Source of the DNA: Neorickettsia helminthoeca str. Oregon
GTDB taxonomy: Bacteria > Pseudomonadota > Alphaproteobacteria > Rickettsiales > Anaplasmataceae
Assembly: GCF_000632985.1 (NCBI RefSeq)
Contig: NZ_CP007481.1
Span: forward strand, 434,001-498,000
Direction of reading: 5' to 3'
DNA: 64,000 bases
Positions 36,671-46,222 of the stretch are shown here, in pieces (position 1 is the first letter of the stretch; each line of letters opens with the position of its first letter). The notes below the pieces were generated by a model. That model was not told where the DNA came from and searched no databases. It was given only the letters and a program-made list of their open reading frames with translations. A program made the position numbers and the translations under genes.

Positions 36671-39600
36671 ATGAAAACTCCGTTTTTTTATCCTGATATA
36701 CATGATTCAAGCTTTCCGGATATAGAAAGAAAAATTCTGCAGTTTTGGAAAGAAAATGATACCTTTAGCAAATCAATTTCCACGCGGGATGGTCGAAATG
36801 AATTCGTATTCTATGATGGACCGCCTTTCGCTAACGGTCTACCACATTACGGCCATCTACTGACGGGTTTTGCTAAAGATACCATAGCCAGATATCACAC
36901 CATGCTGGGCAAAAAAGTGGAAAGGAGATTCGGTTGGGATTGTCACGGACTACCAGCTGAAATGTACACAGAAAAACAATTAAGAATCTCTGGAAAAGAT
37001 GAAATACGGAAATTTGGAATAGAGGATTTCAACGCTGAGTGCAGGAAGTCGGTCATGCTTTTCTCCTCAGAATGGGAGGAGTATGTTTCCAGACAAGCAA
37101 GATGGGTTGACTTCCATAATGACTACAAGACCATGGACACATCCTTTATGGAATCAGTAATATGGGCGTTCAAGGAAATGTATAGGAAAGGCCTAATCTA
37201 TGAATCCGTGAAAGTAGTTCCATACAGTTGGGCGTGTCAGACACCTCTGTCGAATTTTGAGACCCGTATAGACAACTCTTATAGGGAAAAGAAAAGTAAA
37301 GCAGTAACAGTAGCCTTCAAGCTGGAAGAAGATCTCTTTGAAGATGGAAAAAAATCATATCTTCTGGCGTGGACCACCACACCATGGACTCTACCTTCTA
37401 ATATGATGCTCGGAGTTTCAAGAAATACAAAATATAAACGATTCGAAAAAGATGGAAGGTATTATATAGCTTCTGCATCTTTCTATAAAGAGGACCCGGA
37501 AGGGGTAGAAATCAGTACTGACTTGCTAATTGGGAGAAAATATAAACCGCTATTTGACTTCTTTTCAGATGAGAAAAATGCATTCTTTGTGCAACATGCT
37601 GACTTCGTTACGGATGAGGACGGAACTGGAATAGTCCATATAGCACCAGGCTTTGGAGAAGAAGACTTCGAGCTCGCACGTGAATACAATGTTAAACCGA
37701 TCTGCCCAGTGGACGATTCCGGGAAATTTACTGATGAAGTTCCTCTGTTCAGCGGTAAACACGTCTTTGAAACAAATAATGAAATCATCTCTATACTAAA
37801 AGAAAAAAGACAACTAATAAAAGTAGAGGAATATCTTCACAGCTATCCGCACTGCTGGCGAACAGATACACCACTCATATATAAAGTTGTCCCATCCTGG
37901 TATGTGAACGTCACAAAAATAAAAACCAGGATGCTTGAATTAAATAAAACAATCAATTGGATACCATCACATCTAAAGGATGGTCTGATGGGTAAGTGGT
38001 TGGAAAATGCAAAAGATTGGGCAATCTCAAGAAACAGATTCTGGGGTGCACCTGTACCAGTCTGGAAATCAACAGATCCAAAATATCCTCGAGTCGACGT
38101 GTATGGAAGTATCGCCGAAATCGAAAAAGACTTTGGAACAAAAATATCAGATCTACATAGACCTTTCATAGATCAACTTACTAGACAAAACCCTGATGAT
38201 CCTAGTGGAAAATCCATGATGGTAAGAGTGGAAGCCGTTCTAGATTGTTGGTTTGAATCGGGCTCTATGCCATTTGCGCAAATTCACTATCCCTTTGAGA
38301 ATAAAAAATGGTTTGAAAAACACTCTTCCTCTGATTTTGTCACGGAGTACGTAGCACAGACTCGTGGATGGTTCTATACCTTGATTGTGCTCTCCACCGC
38401 ATTGTTCGATAAAGTACCGTTTAAGAACTGTCTAGCACATGGAGTTATATTAGATAAGGATGGAAAAAAACTCTCTAAGAGACTCAATAACTATAAGGAT
38501 CCAAGGGAAATATTCGATGAGTATGGCGCAGATGCTCTAAGGTTTCTTATGCTATCGTCATCGGTAATGAGCGGAGGCACTCTACTAATAGATAAAGACG
38601 GCGTAATGATCAAGGATGTCCTCCGATTAGTTATAAAGCCAATATTCAGTACTTATAACTTCTTCATGACTTATGCTAACTTTCATGCTCTCCAGATCAC
38701 CGAAGGTGCCTGCAAATCCGATAAAATACTGGATAAATATATCATCTCCAAGTATGCACAGTCAGTCCAAGAGATAAAAATAGCCATGGATGCTTATAAT
38801 CTACATTCAGCATGCAAGGGCATCCTGGATTTCTTTGATACCCTCAATAACTGGTATATCAGACGCTCTAGAGATCGTTTTATCAATGGTGAGAAAATCG
38901 CATTCAGAGTGCTTTATTTCGTATTTTCAGGAGTACTAAAAGTACTCGCTCCACTCCTTCCAATGATGTCAGAGAGAATCTGGCTGGCTCTGAGCAAAAA
39001 TGGAACCTCTATACATCTGGAGGAGTATCCTCAGGTGGATTCGATAACGGTAGATGAGCAGATCATCGCTAGCATGGACATCTTGAGAGAAATATGTAAC
39101 TCTGCCCTTTCAATAAGGAATAAGAACAATATCAGGATAAGACAACCACTGAGGCAATTGGAAGTCATAGGAAAAGTCTCGGATTACGCCTCCCTATTAG
39201 AAGATACAGAATTGCAAACTATACTCAAAGACGAAGCAAACGTGAAAGAAGTTCTATTCAAAGAACACGACCCCGAAATAAAACAGTCACTCAAGCTGAA
39301 CTTTCCAGTACTGGGTAAAAGATATCCAGAAGATGTAAAGAAAATGCTTAAGGAACTCAAAGAGTGTAATTGGCACAATGAATCAGGTAGAGTATCCATA
39401 GGAGGTAAGCTTCTAGAGAAAGATGAGTACAGTATCATCTTTCATTCCGAAAGTAATGATGTTCATCAGGTTGGCGATCTGGACTTAGTAGTAAGAATAG
39501 ATCTCTCCATAGATGATACTTTGATCATAGAAGGAAACTCCAGGGATCTGATAAGAATGATACAACAAGTCAGAAAATCAGCTGGTCTTACTATTCATAA

Positions 39601-39790
39601 AAAGGTCAGGGTAAAATTGTATGCTCCAGAAGATTATTTAAAAGCACTCCGTCATTGGAAAACCTCAATCATTGGAGCCACTTATACAAATGAGATCATC
39701 ACAACCTCGGAATGTGATTTTTCTGATTGTTCCTTTGTGGGGGAGATTTCTCCATTGATAAAAATAGGTATAATTAGGGGTGATTCTTGA
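36671..39790 (+). CDS. ileS: Isoleucyl-tRNA synthetase, long (type 2) form
   Basis: Charges tRNA(Ile). PPFANGLPHYGHLLTG carries the HIGH motif as HYGH (near residue 60); KDGKKLSKRLNNYKDP is the KMSKS equivalent (KLSKR, near 602). WTTTPWTLPSNMML belongs to the editing domain, and TRGWFYTL lies in the catalytic core. At 1039 residues with an extended C-terminal region it is the long, eukaryote-like type that Rickettsiales are known to have, a class associated with low sensitivity to mupirocin (established for other members, inferred here). The start ATG at 36671 gives the expected N-terminus. Confidence 0.95.
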   Translation: MKTPFFYPDIHDSSFPDIERKILQFWKENDTFSKSISTRDGRNEFVFYDGPPFANGLPHYGHLLTGFAKDTIARYHTMLGKKVERRFGWDCHGLPAEMYTEKQLRISGKDEIRKFGIEDFNAECRKSVMLFSSEWEEYVSRQARWVDFHNDYKTMDTSFMESVIWAFKEMYRKGLIYESVKVVPYSWACQTPLSNFETRIDNSYREKKSKAVTVAFKLEEDLFEDGKKSYLLAWTTTPWTLPSNMMLGVSRNTKYKRFEKDGRYYIASASFYKEDPEGVEISTDLLIGRKYKPLFDFFSDEKNAFFVQHADFVTDEDGTGIVHIAPGFGEEDFELAREYNVKPICPVDDSGKFTDEVPLFSGKHVFETNNEIISILKEKRQLIKVEEYLHSYPHCWRTDTPLIYKVVPSWYVNVTKIKTRMLELNKTINWIPSHLKDGLMGKWLENAKDWAISRNRFWGAPVPVWKSTDPKYPRVDVYGSIAEIEKDFGTKISDLHRPFIDQLTRQNPDDPSGKSMMVRVEAVLDCWFESGSMPFAQIHYPFENKKWFEKHSSSDFVTEYVAQTRGWFYTLIVLSTALFDKVPFKNCLAHGVILDKDGKKLSKRLNNYKDPREIFDEYGADALRFLMLSSSVMSGGTLLIDKDGVMIKDVLRLVIKPIFSTYNFFMTYANFHALQITEGACKSDKILDKYIISKYAQSVQEIKIAMDAYNLHSACKGILDFFDTLNNWYIRRSRDRFINGEKIAFRVLYFVFSGVLKVLAPLLPMMSERIWLALSKNGTSIHLEEYPQVDSITVDEQIIASMDILREICNSALSIRNKNNIRIRQPLRQLEVIGKVSDYASLLEDTELQTILKDEANVKEVLFKEHDPEIKQSLKLNFPVLGKRYPEDVKKMLKELKECNWHNESGRVSIGGKLLEKDEYSIIFHSESNDVHQVGDLDLVVRIDLSIDDTLIIEGNSRDLIRMIQQVRKSAGLTIHKKVRVKLYAPEDYLKALRHWKTSIIGATYTNEIITTSECDFSDCSFVGEISPLIKIGIIRGDS

Positions 39791-39853
39791 TGCTGCTTCA
39801 GAGGTGCGACGTCGTGTAGTCGGACTTTGTAGAAGGAAGGGCACTGTGGCTTT

Positions 39854-40474
39854 ATGAAAGAAAAAATAGAAGAGACGGAATTACTGGAAGACCTATATAA
39901 CTGCAAGGCAATACTCAAAGGACACTTCTTGCTTTCATCTGGATTGCATAGTGATATGTATATTCAGTGCGCACTGCTTATGAAGAATCCTAAACTCGCA
40001 ACAAAGTTCGCGTCTGCTCTAATCGAAAAGATCCCTGAAAAGGTGAAAAATAAGCTGGATCTTATTGTATCACCAGCGCTTGGAGGCCTAATTATAGGTT
40101 ACGAAGTAGCACGGTTATTGAACAAAGAGTTCATGTTCTTTGAGAGAGTTGCTGGTGAATTTCAGTTGAGACGGGGTTTTGTCATAGAGAAAAATCAGAG
40201 GGTCTTGTTGGTCGAAGATGTAGTTACAACAGCTGGATCATCTGTGGATGTGTTAAGAAAGATTCTAGAACTCGGCGGATTAGTCATTTCAGCAGCATCG
40301 ATCATCGACAGATCCAGTGGCTGCGCTAAGAAAAAATTCGAAGAATTTGGATGTCATTTTGTAAGTACCATTGAGCTTGAGTGCAACATTTTTAATGCCA
40401 GTAGCGTTCCACAAGAACTAAAAGATATTCCGTGTGTGAAGCCAGGCTCAAATACTTTACACATAGAGGAATAG
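39854..40474 (+). CDS. pyrE: Orotate phosphoribosyltransferase
   Basis: Joins orotate to PRPP to make OMP in de novo pyrimidine synthesis. Substrate loop LLSSGLHSDMYIQCALL (near residue 26), core VSPALGGLIIGYEVARLL, and the PRPP-binding motif RVLLVEDVVTTAGSS (near 116) are all present. The 206-residue length is typical. It follows ileS by 63 bp. A T-rich stretch (40480-40500) lies beyond the stop without a clear hairpin. Confidence 0.93.
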   Translation: MKEKIEETELLEDLYNCKAILKGHFLLSSGLHSDMYIQCALLMKNPKLATKFASALIEKIPEKVKNKLDLIVSPALGGLIIGYEVARLLNKEFMFFERVAGEFQLRRGFVIEKNQRVLLVEDVVTTAGSSVDVLRKILELGGLVISAASIIDRSSGCAKKKFEEFGCHFVSTIELECNIFNASSVPQELKDIPCVKPGSNTLHIEE

Positions 40475-40664
40475 TCGTTTCTTCTCTTTTTTTGTTTACA
40501 TTGATTTTCCATAATCCAAATTATGTGTTTGTTATTAATGCCACCACTAATGCTACTAATGCTATTGCTATTCATGCTACATTTGATAAGTAGTATAATT
40601 ATGAGATATCCATACTATTATGTATTATGAGATATCTGCAGTAATCAAATCAAAGGAGGCTAAA

Positions 40665-41525
40665 ATGCAGATGCGAAAAGTTTATAAAATAGAAAAATGC
40701 ATCAATGGAGTAGTGCGGCAGAAAAATGCAAAAAACTGGGAGTTTGCTGTGGGCGTGCCGTATTCAACCGATGAGCATCTACTGATTGTGGCAAACAATA
40801 CCACTCCAGAAGCTCTAAATTATGCTGGCCTGCCTGTGAGAGCGATTTTACAGAAAGCTTATGACATTTTTGGCGGACCCGTATCTATGTTGATGTATGA
40901 CGGAGAGAATGTCGCGCTATTCACAAATAGCCAGAGTAGTTTTTCACTTCTAAGTAAGACCTGCCACTATACTAATTATCGTGTGCTTCGAGGGGTATTA
41001 AATACTACACTCTCTGGAACTTTATATATACCTCTGTGGGAAGACGGCAGGTATAGGGTAGAACAGTTCGATAAAGCTGACTTAAAAGTAAGTAAGTTAG
41101 CAAATGGCTTTAGGATGGATGTACTGAACATCAAGGATCTTAAGGATAGGGATATCACGCGAAAGTATTCGTTGCCCGGTATCAAAATGGCTTTCGATTC
41201 TGGAGAAGAGTACCGCTTCTTTATTGGGGAGTACGGACTTTTTGAACACAGCGGTACTTACTACAACTTTAGTGATACTAGAAACAAATTCAGAAAGCCA
41301 TCAAACTTCGATGATTTAGTGGCTATGCTAGAGGCGTCTTCTTTACACGCTTTCCGAGACGAGTGTTTCGCTTCCAAGCGCAACGAGATATTATCTAGCA
41401 GTAGTAAATGCCCTGGATCACAAGACAGCAGTTTCAATATCACTCCGGAAACATTACCAAATACCACTCTAGATACATCAAGCGCGCCAGACGCTCCTGC
41501 GAAAGCAGGCTGTTGCATCATGTGA
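40665..41525 (+). CDS. Protein of unknown function ending in a CaaX-like box (CCIM)
   Basis: 286 residues, no recognised family. The start at 40665 is set by a near-perfect AAAGGAGG ribosome site 5 nt upstream; an in-frame ATG at 40620 lacks one. The body is mixed alpha/beta with no signal peptide or membrane helix (for example PVSMLMYDGENVALFTNS; RFFIGEYGLFEHSGTYYN). From about residue 240 there is a disordered Ser/Thr/Pro-rich tail, and the protein ends KAGCCIM followed by TGA. Cys-Cys-Ile-Met fits the eukaryotic CaaX prenylation signal, with Met favouring farnesyltransferase. This suggests a secreted effector lipidated by the host, as known for some Legionella effectors. The motif is seen; function is inference. 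Confidence 0.7.
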   Translation: MQMRKVYKIEKCINGVVRQKNAKNWEFAVGVPYSTDEHLLIVANNTTPEALNYAGLPVRAILQKAYDIFGGPVSMLMYDGENVALFTNSQSSFSLLSKTCHYTNYRVLRGVLNTTLSGTLYIPLWEDGRYRVEQFDKADLKVSKLANGFRMDVLNIKDLKDRDITRKYSLPGIKMAFDSGEEYRFFIGEYGLFEHSGTYYNFSDTRNKFRKPSNFDDLVAMLEASSLHAFRDECFASKRNEILSSSSKCPGSQDSSFNITPETLPNTTLDTSSAPDAPAKAGCCIM

Positions 41526-41594
41526 TAAGGGTCTGTTGCAAGGAGATAGAGAGGCGCATGAGTTTTTAGGGTACGCTATGAAAGATGGGAAATC

Positions 41595-42941
41595 CTATTT
41601 TTTAAAAAGCGTCCCTAAATCCTCTGTTTCCAATATCTTCTTTTTCGTGCTAGATTTTCCAAATTTCACAGCGAGCGCTCTTGCCTGCTCGAAGTTTCTC
41701 ATCAGTTTATTCACATCGACCGTCTTTACTCCAGCGCCGGCGGCTATGCGCAACTTTCTCGACTGATTAATTACATCTACGCATTTTCTCTCCCGCTTTG
41801 TCATGCTTTTGATTATAGCTAGGTTCCTTTTGAGCACGGTATCGTTTGTGAGTTGTTCCATTGGAATCTTATTGATGCCCGGAATGAACTTTAATAATTT
41901 GGCTATCCCACCGAGCTTATCAATAGTCTTGAATTGCATCACTAGATCATCGTAATCAAACTTGCCAGATTCAATTTTCTTCTTCAGAGAGTCCACCTTT
42001 TCCTCTCCCATCTCGGATGATGCGTACTCCATTAAGGATTCAACATCGCCCATTCCGAGTATTCTTCCCGCAATTCGATCTGGATGAAATTCTTCAAGAT
42101 CATTTACTTTTTCTCCAGCACCACAGAATTTGATCGGAAGTCCTGTACAATGTTTAATTGAAAGCATAGCCCCACCACGAGTATCGCTATCCACCCTACT
42201 CACTATTACACCGGTGGTCCCGATTTCATCTTTGAACGTCTTTGCAACGTTCAGGGAATCCTGACCCATCATAGAATCGACCACCTGCAGGATCTCGCAT
42301 GGTTGTAGGTCCTGCTTCACAAGCTTGAGCTCATTCATGAGCTCAAGATCAATCTGTGAACGCCCAGCTGTGTCCAAGATAAGAACGTCATAACTATCAT
42401 CGAACATATTCATGGTGCGATCCAAGATCATTCTCACGTCGTCATCTTCGACAATCGGGACACTCGCAACATCTATCTGTCTCGCCAGGATCTCGAGCTG
42501 TTTACGCGCTGCTGGTCTATAGACATCTATAGAAGATAAAAGAATATTTTTTTTCTTGAACTTCTTTCTCATGAAGAGAGCAAGCTTTGCTGCAGTCGTT
42601 GTTTTTCCGACCCCCTGCAGACCGACAAGCATCAGGATACTTTTCCCGTCTTTTGGGAGTTCAAACTTGGAAACTGTACCACCCAAGATCTTTATCAACT
42701 CATCCTTAATGACATTACTTATAGTCACTGACTGCGAGACACCTCTCCTCAAAGATTTACCCACAACTTCCTCTTTGACATTAGAGATAAACTCCTTTGT
42801 CACCGAAACCGGAACATCAGCTTCTAAGAGGCTTAAACGCAGTTTCCTGACAAAATTATCAAAATCTTTTTCAGTAACGATCCCTTTACTCTTGATTCCA
42901 TCAAGAGCGCCACTGATTTTTCTGGAAAGCGAACCAAACAT
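41595..42941 (-). CDS. ffh: Signal recognition particle protein Ffh
   Basis: GTPase that binds signal peptides on ribosomes with 4.5S RNA. The N domain starts MFGSLSRKISGALDG. The G domain has GLQGVGKTTTAAKLA, DTAGRSQID, the insertion-box region and GAGEKVNDLEEF. The M domain (from about residue 305) contains IPGINKIP and MTKRERKCVDVINQSRKLRI, with the RNA-binding GxGxxxxxVN element (AAGAGVKTVDVNKLM). ATG 42941 is chosen over the TTG at 42959 that would overlap the upstream gene. Its receptor ftsY is at 47.4 kb. Confidence 0.96.
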   Translation of the reverse strand: MFGSLSRKISGALDGIKSKGIVTEKDFDNFVRKLRLSLLEADVPVSVTKEFISNVKEEVVGKSLRRGVSQSVTISNVIKDELIKILGGTVSKFELPKDGKSILMLVGLQGVGKTTTAAKLALFMRKKFKKKNILLSSIDVYRPAARKQLEILARQIDVASVPIVEDDDVRMILDRTMNMFDDSYDVLILDTAGRSQIDLELMNELKLVKQDLQPCEILQVVDSMMGQDSLNVAKTFKDEIGTTGVIVSRVDSDTRGGAMLSIKHCTGLPIKFCGAGEKVNDLEEFHPDRIAGRILGMGDVESLMEYASSEMGEEKVDSLKKKIESGKFDYDDLVMQFKTIDKLGGIAKLLKFIPGINKIPMEQLTNDTVLKRNLAIIKSMTKRERKCVDVINQSRKLRIAAGAGVKTVDVNKLMRNFEQARALAVKFGKSSTKKKILETEDLGTLFKK

Positions 42942-42955
42942 ATAATCAAATAAAG

Positions 42956-44347
42956 TCAAATACCTATGACTAGGAGTAACGCAACAAAGCCGGCAAATAG
43001 GAAAGTAATAAAACTCAACGAGACACTAAACAAATTCCGATAATAAGGTAAAGCACCAGTGCAGAACAACAAAACACGCCGCCTCACAGAATGAAAAGCG
43101 GCTACTGGATAACTTCCAAAATGTTTTGAAAGCTCCGATAGACTGCGCACGTACGCTTTAAAGTAAGAAGCAACACAACAAAAGAAACACTTTAGCTTTG
43201 AAAAGGCAAAACTGTATACAACCCATACTAACATAAATAGAGCAGCTTGAGTGAGTATTTTACGGAAACTATAAATTTCCAATGAGAATGGAAAAAGTAA
43301 ATACAGGGAAAGACAGATAATAGAAAGCTTCTCCAGATGAGTAGTATGGATTCCTATGCTAGGAGCACGTTTGTTGCAATATGCGAGCCGGATAAATTTC
43401 AGAGGTACTAGAAAGACAAAGATATAAGAGAGGAAAGATATAAAAACCGAAAATATGAATCCCATATTATGTAGAGCTATGGCTTTAGTTGCAAACCCGA
43501 TAGTCGGCGGGATACTGAAATTACTTACAAGACTAATGAAAAGCAAAATAAACGAGGCGTTAGAGGATATTCGAAGTCTTTTGAGTTGAGAGAATTTACT
43601 AATTCCAATGGCACTAAGTTTCGCGGAAAAAATATAAAACCCCATCTGATGTACAATTGAAGAAGCAAGATAATAATGTAGTACCTCGCCACCTGAGTGA
43701 ATCATGAAACCTACTAACCCAACATGACCGATTCCATTTGCCAGCAATGCGTTCGGTATGCTATCTTCAACTGACATCCTGTAGAATGCATAGACTAACG
43801 TAAGTATACTCAAAGCAAGCAATAACTCACTGGGTCCAAAGGTGAGCTTACTAATCACAGCTAATGAAGTCTTACTAGCAAAAATCACAATGAATGGGAG
43901 CACTGTCGCACTGACGGATGAATATGCAGTAATCACTATCGGGGCCATGAAAAATGCTCCGGCATGAAGGAAAATCAAACTATTGAACAACTGTCCCATC
44001 AAAGGATGGTAGTGGAAAAAGTTGATATTAGTACTTAAAGTTGATAAATCATGTGGGATCAATGCGAGCATCCCAGCTCCGGCGGTAAAGTTGAGTACGG
44101 AATATAACACAGCGATCCGAATACCACCATTTGCAGCGATTATAAGCGAGTAGAAAATTGTAAGGAGTTCAAATCCCAGAAAAATATAGAAAAGATTCTG
44201 TGCAGACAGGATGATCAATGAAATAATCAGAACAAGACTCACACAAATCAGATTGAACGAGTCCATTTCCCTGTAGAAGAATGCGTGCAGACATATAAAA
44301 GCGAAAATAAAGCTTATACTAAGGAAAAATATTCCACTAAACAACAT
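42956..44347 (-). CDS. Degenerate NuoM/NuoN/MrpD-family membrane protein
   Basis: 463 residues with 12-14 hydrophobic segments. The pattern IFLGFELLTIFYSLIIAANG matches the Glu-containing TM5 region of the antiporter-like complex I and Mrp subunits. FASKTSLAVIS keeps the Lys of TM7, but the usual HxWLPDAH sequence after it is gone. IGHVGLVGFMIHSG and LASSIVHQMGFYIFSAKL correspond to the later conserved helices. The C-terminal ~90 residues are Cys/Arg-containing and unlike the family. It is probably an Mrp/Nuo-like proton- or sodium-translocating subunit with altered coupling residues; exact subunit uncertain. Confidence 0.65.
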   Translation of the reverse strand: MLFSGIFFLSISFIFAFICLHAFFYREMDSFNLICVSLVLIISLIILSAQNLFYIFLGFELLTIFYSLIIAANGGIRIAVLYSVLNFTAGAGMLALIPHDLSTLSTNINFFHYHPLMGQLFNSLIFLHAGAFFMAPIVITAYSSVSATVLPFIVIFASKTSLAVISKLTFGPSELLLALSILTLVYAFYRMSVEDSIPNALLANGIGHVGLVGFMIHSGGEVLHYYLASSIVHQMGFYIFSAKLSAIGISKFSQLKRLRISSNASFILLFISLVSNFSIPPTIGFATKAIALHNMGFIFSVFISFLSYIFVFLVPLKFIRLAYCNKRAPSIGIHTTHLEKLSIICLSLYLLFPFSLEIYSFRKILTQAALFMLVWVVYSFAFSKLKCFFCCVASYFKAYVRSLSELSKHFGSYPVAAFHSVRRRVLLFCTGALPYYRNLFSVSLSFITFLFAGFVALLLVIGI

Positions 44348-44423
44348 TCTGAATGCACTAACCTAAAGAATAGACGCGAACAAATAGTATCAACAAAAAA
44401 CAATTTACCAAATATCGTCTCAC

Positions 44424-45032
44424 CTAATTCTTTTTGAAGATAGGACTGGTGTTCAAAACGACTACTGTACCAGCTACAACATCATGCCAGGCCCTACCCT
44501 TCTTATCGAAAATGATCCAGAATATACCAAGGAACAAACAGCCAACCGATATAGGAAACATAACTGCCCTCTTTACACAAGCACTTAGCGAAGGCCTACC
44601 TAATGTTACATCGTCTAGTACCCTCAGTCTTAATATCCATTTGCCGGGGGTACATCCGAACCTGTGCCAACTTGTTATCACCAACGAGACAAGTAGGAGT
44701 AACTGAATAACCTGTATGAAAAGCATCTTCTTATAGAAATTCGCCATTAACTCATTATCCAGTGGACTCACGGGAAGCGCAAACCTATAACGTTCAATCA
44801 CCTCCATCGGGAAACTTATATCAACAAAACTAGATAGTACATATCCACTACACTTTAGAAAAAGGATACAAAAAAGCAGATCCGTAAGAATGCTAATGGA
44901 ACGCTTAAACTGACTCGCATATAACACACCTCTATCATCACTCTTATACTTATGTGGGAAAGAAAATACTTTATGAGGAAAATCAAATATCTTCTTTATA
45001 AAACCACAGAGATAGGTAAATATATTATCCAT
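44424..45032 (-). CDS. RDD family membrane protein
   Basis: A 202-residue membrane protein with the family's three signatures: FKRSISILTDLLFCILF (Arg and Asp of the first helix), GCTPGKWILRLRVLD in the middle, and FDKKGRAWHDVVAGTVVV at the end. RDD proteins are small multi-pass proteins of mostly unknown function, with some implicated in ion exchange. ATG 45032 is used rather than the TTG three codons earlier. It lies 20 bp downstream of the methyltransferase gene. Confidence 0.88.
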   Translation of the reverse strand: MDNIFTYLCGFIKKIFDFPHKVFSFPHKYKSDDRGVLYASQFKRSISILTDLLFCILFLKCSGYVLSSFVDISFPMEVIERYRFALPVSPLDNELMANFYKKMLFIQVIQLLLLVSLVITSWHRFGCTPGKWILRLRVLDDVTLGRPSLSACVKRAVMFPISVGCLFLGIFWIIFDKKGRAWHDVVAGTVVVLNTSPIFKKN

Positions 45033-45051
45033 ATAAAGCAAGCGTCTAATA

Positions 45052-46164
45052 CTAAGACTCCACAGAGCTATTTTTGATATAAAAGGCGATTATCCCCTCA
45101 CATGCGCTCTTGAACGTACACTTTCTGACTACATGACTTTTGATATCAAGTCCCTTAGCTAAGTTGTTCATGTATTCAAATGAGTAGGAAAAAGCAGTCT
45201 TATGGAGATCGAATATATAATCAATCCCCTCCTGCTTGTGTGAACGCACTAGGACTACCAATACACCATCATCGTTTAACGCATCAACACACTGTGGAAT
45301 GACATCCTGTAGATCTCCAAGATAAGTAAACGAATCTGCAGCAATGATTAGATCATATTTATCCTTGTTCGAAGAAAGAAAAGATCCTATATTCTCCTGT
45401 GAGATAGAATCAAATACCGCCTTTCCATCTGCTAGGCAGCGTTTAGCGATCTCAAGCATATTTTCGGAGATATCGACACCACACGTATTACCTACTACCC
45501 CACTCAACTTGAGGAAATGTGCGCACACACCTGTTCCGCAACCGAGATCCAAAATCGATGAACTCATGAGGGCTTCACCTAGAATTGCTCTAAGACCTTC
45601 GAATATCAACTTATGACCAACATACTGCTTACCTATGAGGAATTTCTCCACATAGTCCTGAGCTAAGTACTCAAACTTTTCCTTTACAATGAAAATGGGT
45701 ATTCTGGAGATTGGTTGCCCGGAAATAAAATTCAGAAAAAATTTCACCTCCTCGTAGTCTTTGGAGTTCTTAGATAAAATATCCTCGAAGGTCACTTTAG
45801 CCTTATCCTTATCACCGGATAGCAAAAGACATCGAGCTAAATTATATGCAGGCAGTGGTTTGTCCTTGTAGATGGCATTAAGAATCCTAAAACGAAACTT
45901 AGCATCAGTTATGTTTCCCTTATGAAAATGATACAACCCCAAAGACAAGTTATTTTTATAGAATTCCCTGAAATTAGAAGAGGTTTTGAGGCCCTCTTTA
46001 ATAGTGTCATAGACTTCCTCTTTGCCCTTGAACAGGGAAAAAAAAGACAAGAACAAATTATAAATATCCTTTACGATCTGTGAGAGTGAATTAAGAAACG
46101 AACTAAACACTGAATCTGATACTAAAAAACACGAACAATCGAAATGCAGAAAGAAACAATTCAT
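45052..46164 (-). CDS. TPR-containing SAM-dependent methyltransferase
   Basis: 370 residues. The N-terminal half is helical and TPR-like (LGLYHFHKGNITDAKFRFRI then PAYNLARCLLLSGDKDKA). The C-terminal half is a class I methyltransferase: motif I ILDLGCGTGVCAHFLK (near residue 203), acidic motif II GVDISENMLEIA, and post-motifs DLIIAADSFTYLGD and LNDDGVLVVLV. The combination resembles the predicted TPR-methyltransferases of alphaproteobacteria (COG4976 type, from memory). Substrate unknown. The hydrophobic N-terminus (FLHFDCSCFLVSD) may be a start artefact or a weak anchor. Confidence 0.8.
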   Translation of the reverse strand: MNCFFLHFDCSCFLVSDSVFSSFLNSLSQIVKDIYNLFLSFFSLFKGKEEVYDTIKEGLKTSSNFREFYKNNLSLGLYHFHKGNITDAKFRFRILNAIYKDKPLPAYNLARCLLLSGDKDKAKVTFEDILSKNSKDYEEVKFFLNFISGQPISRIPIFIVKEKFEYLAQDYVEKFLIGKQYVGHKLIFEGLRAILGEALMSSSILDLGCGTGVCAHFLKLSGVVGNTCGVDISENMLEIAKRCLADGKAVFDSISQENIGSFLSSNKDKYDLIIAADSFTYLGDLQDVIPQCVDALNDDGVLVVLVRSHKQEGIDYIFDLHKTAFSYSFEYMNNLAKGLDIKSHVVRKCTFKSACEGIIAFYIKNSSVES

Positions 46165-46222
46165 CCAGACATAGAGCTATTAACAGCGAAGCGTTAACGA
46201 TCAGTTTACCAGAGAAACTCAG

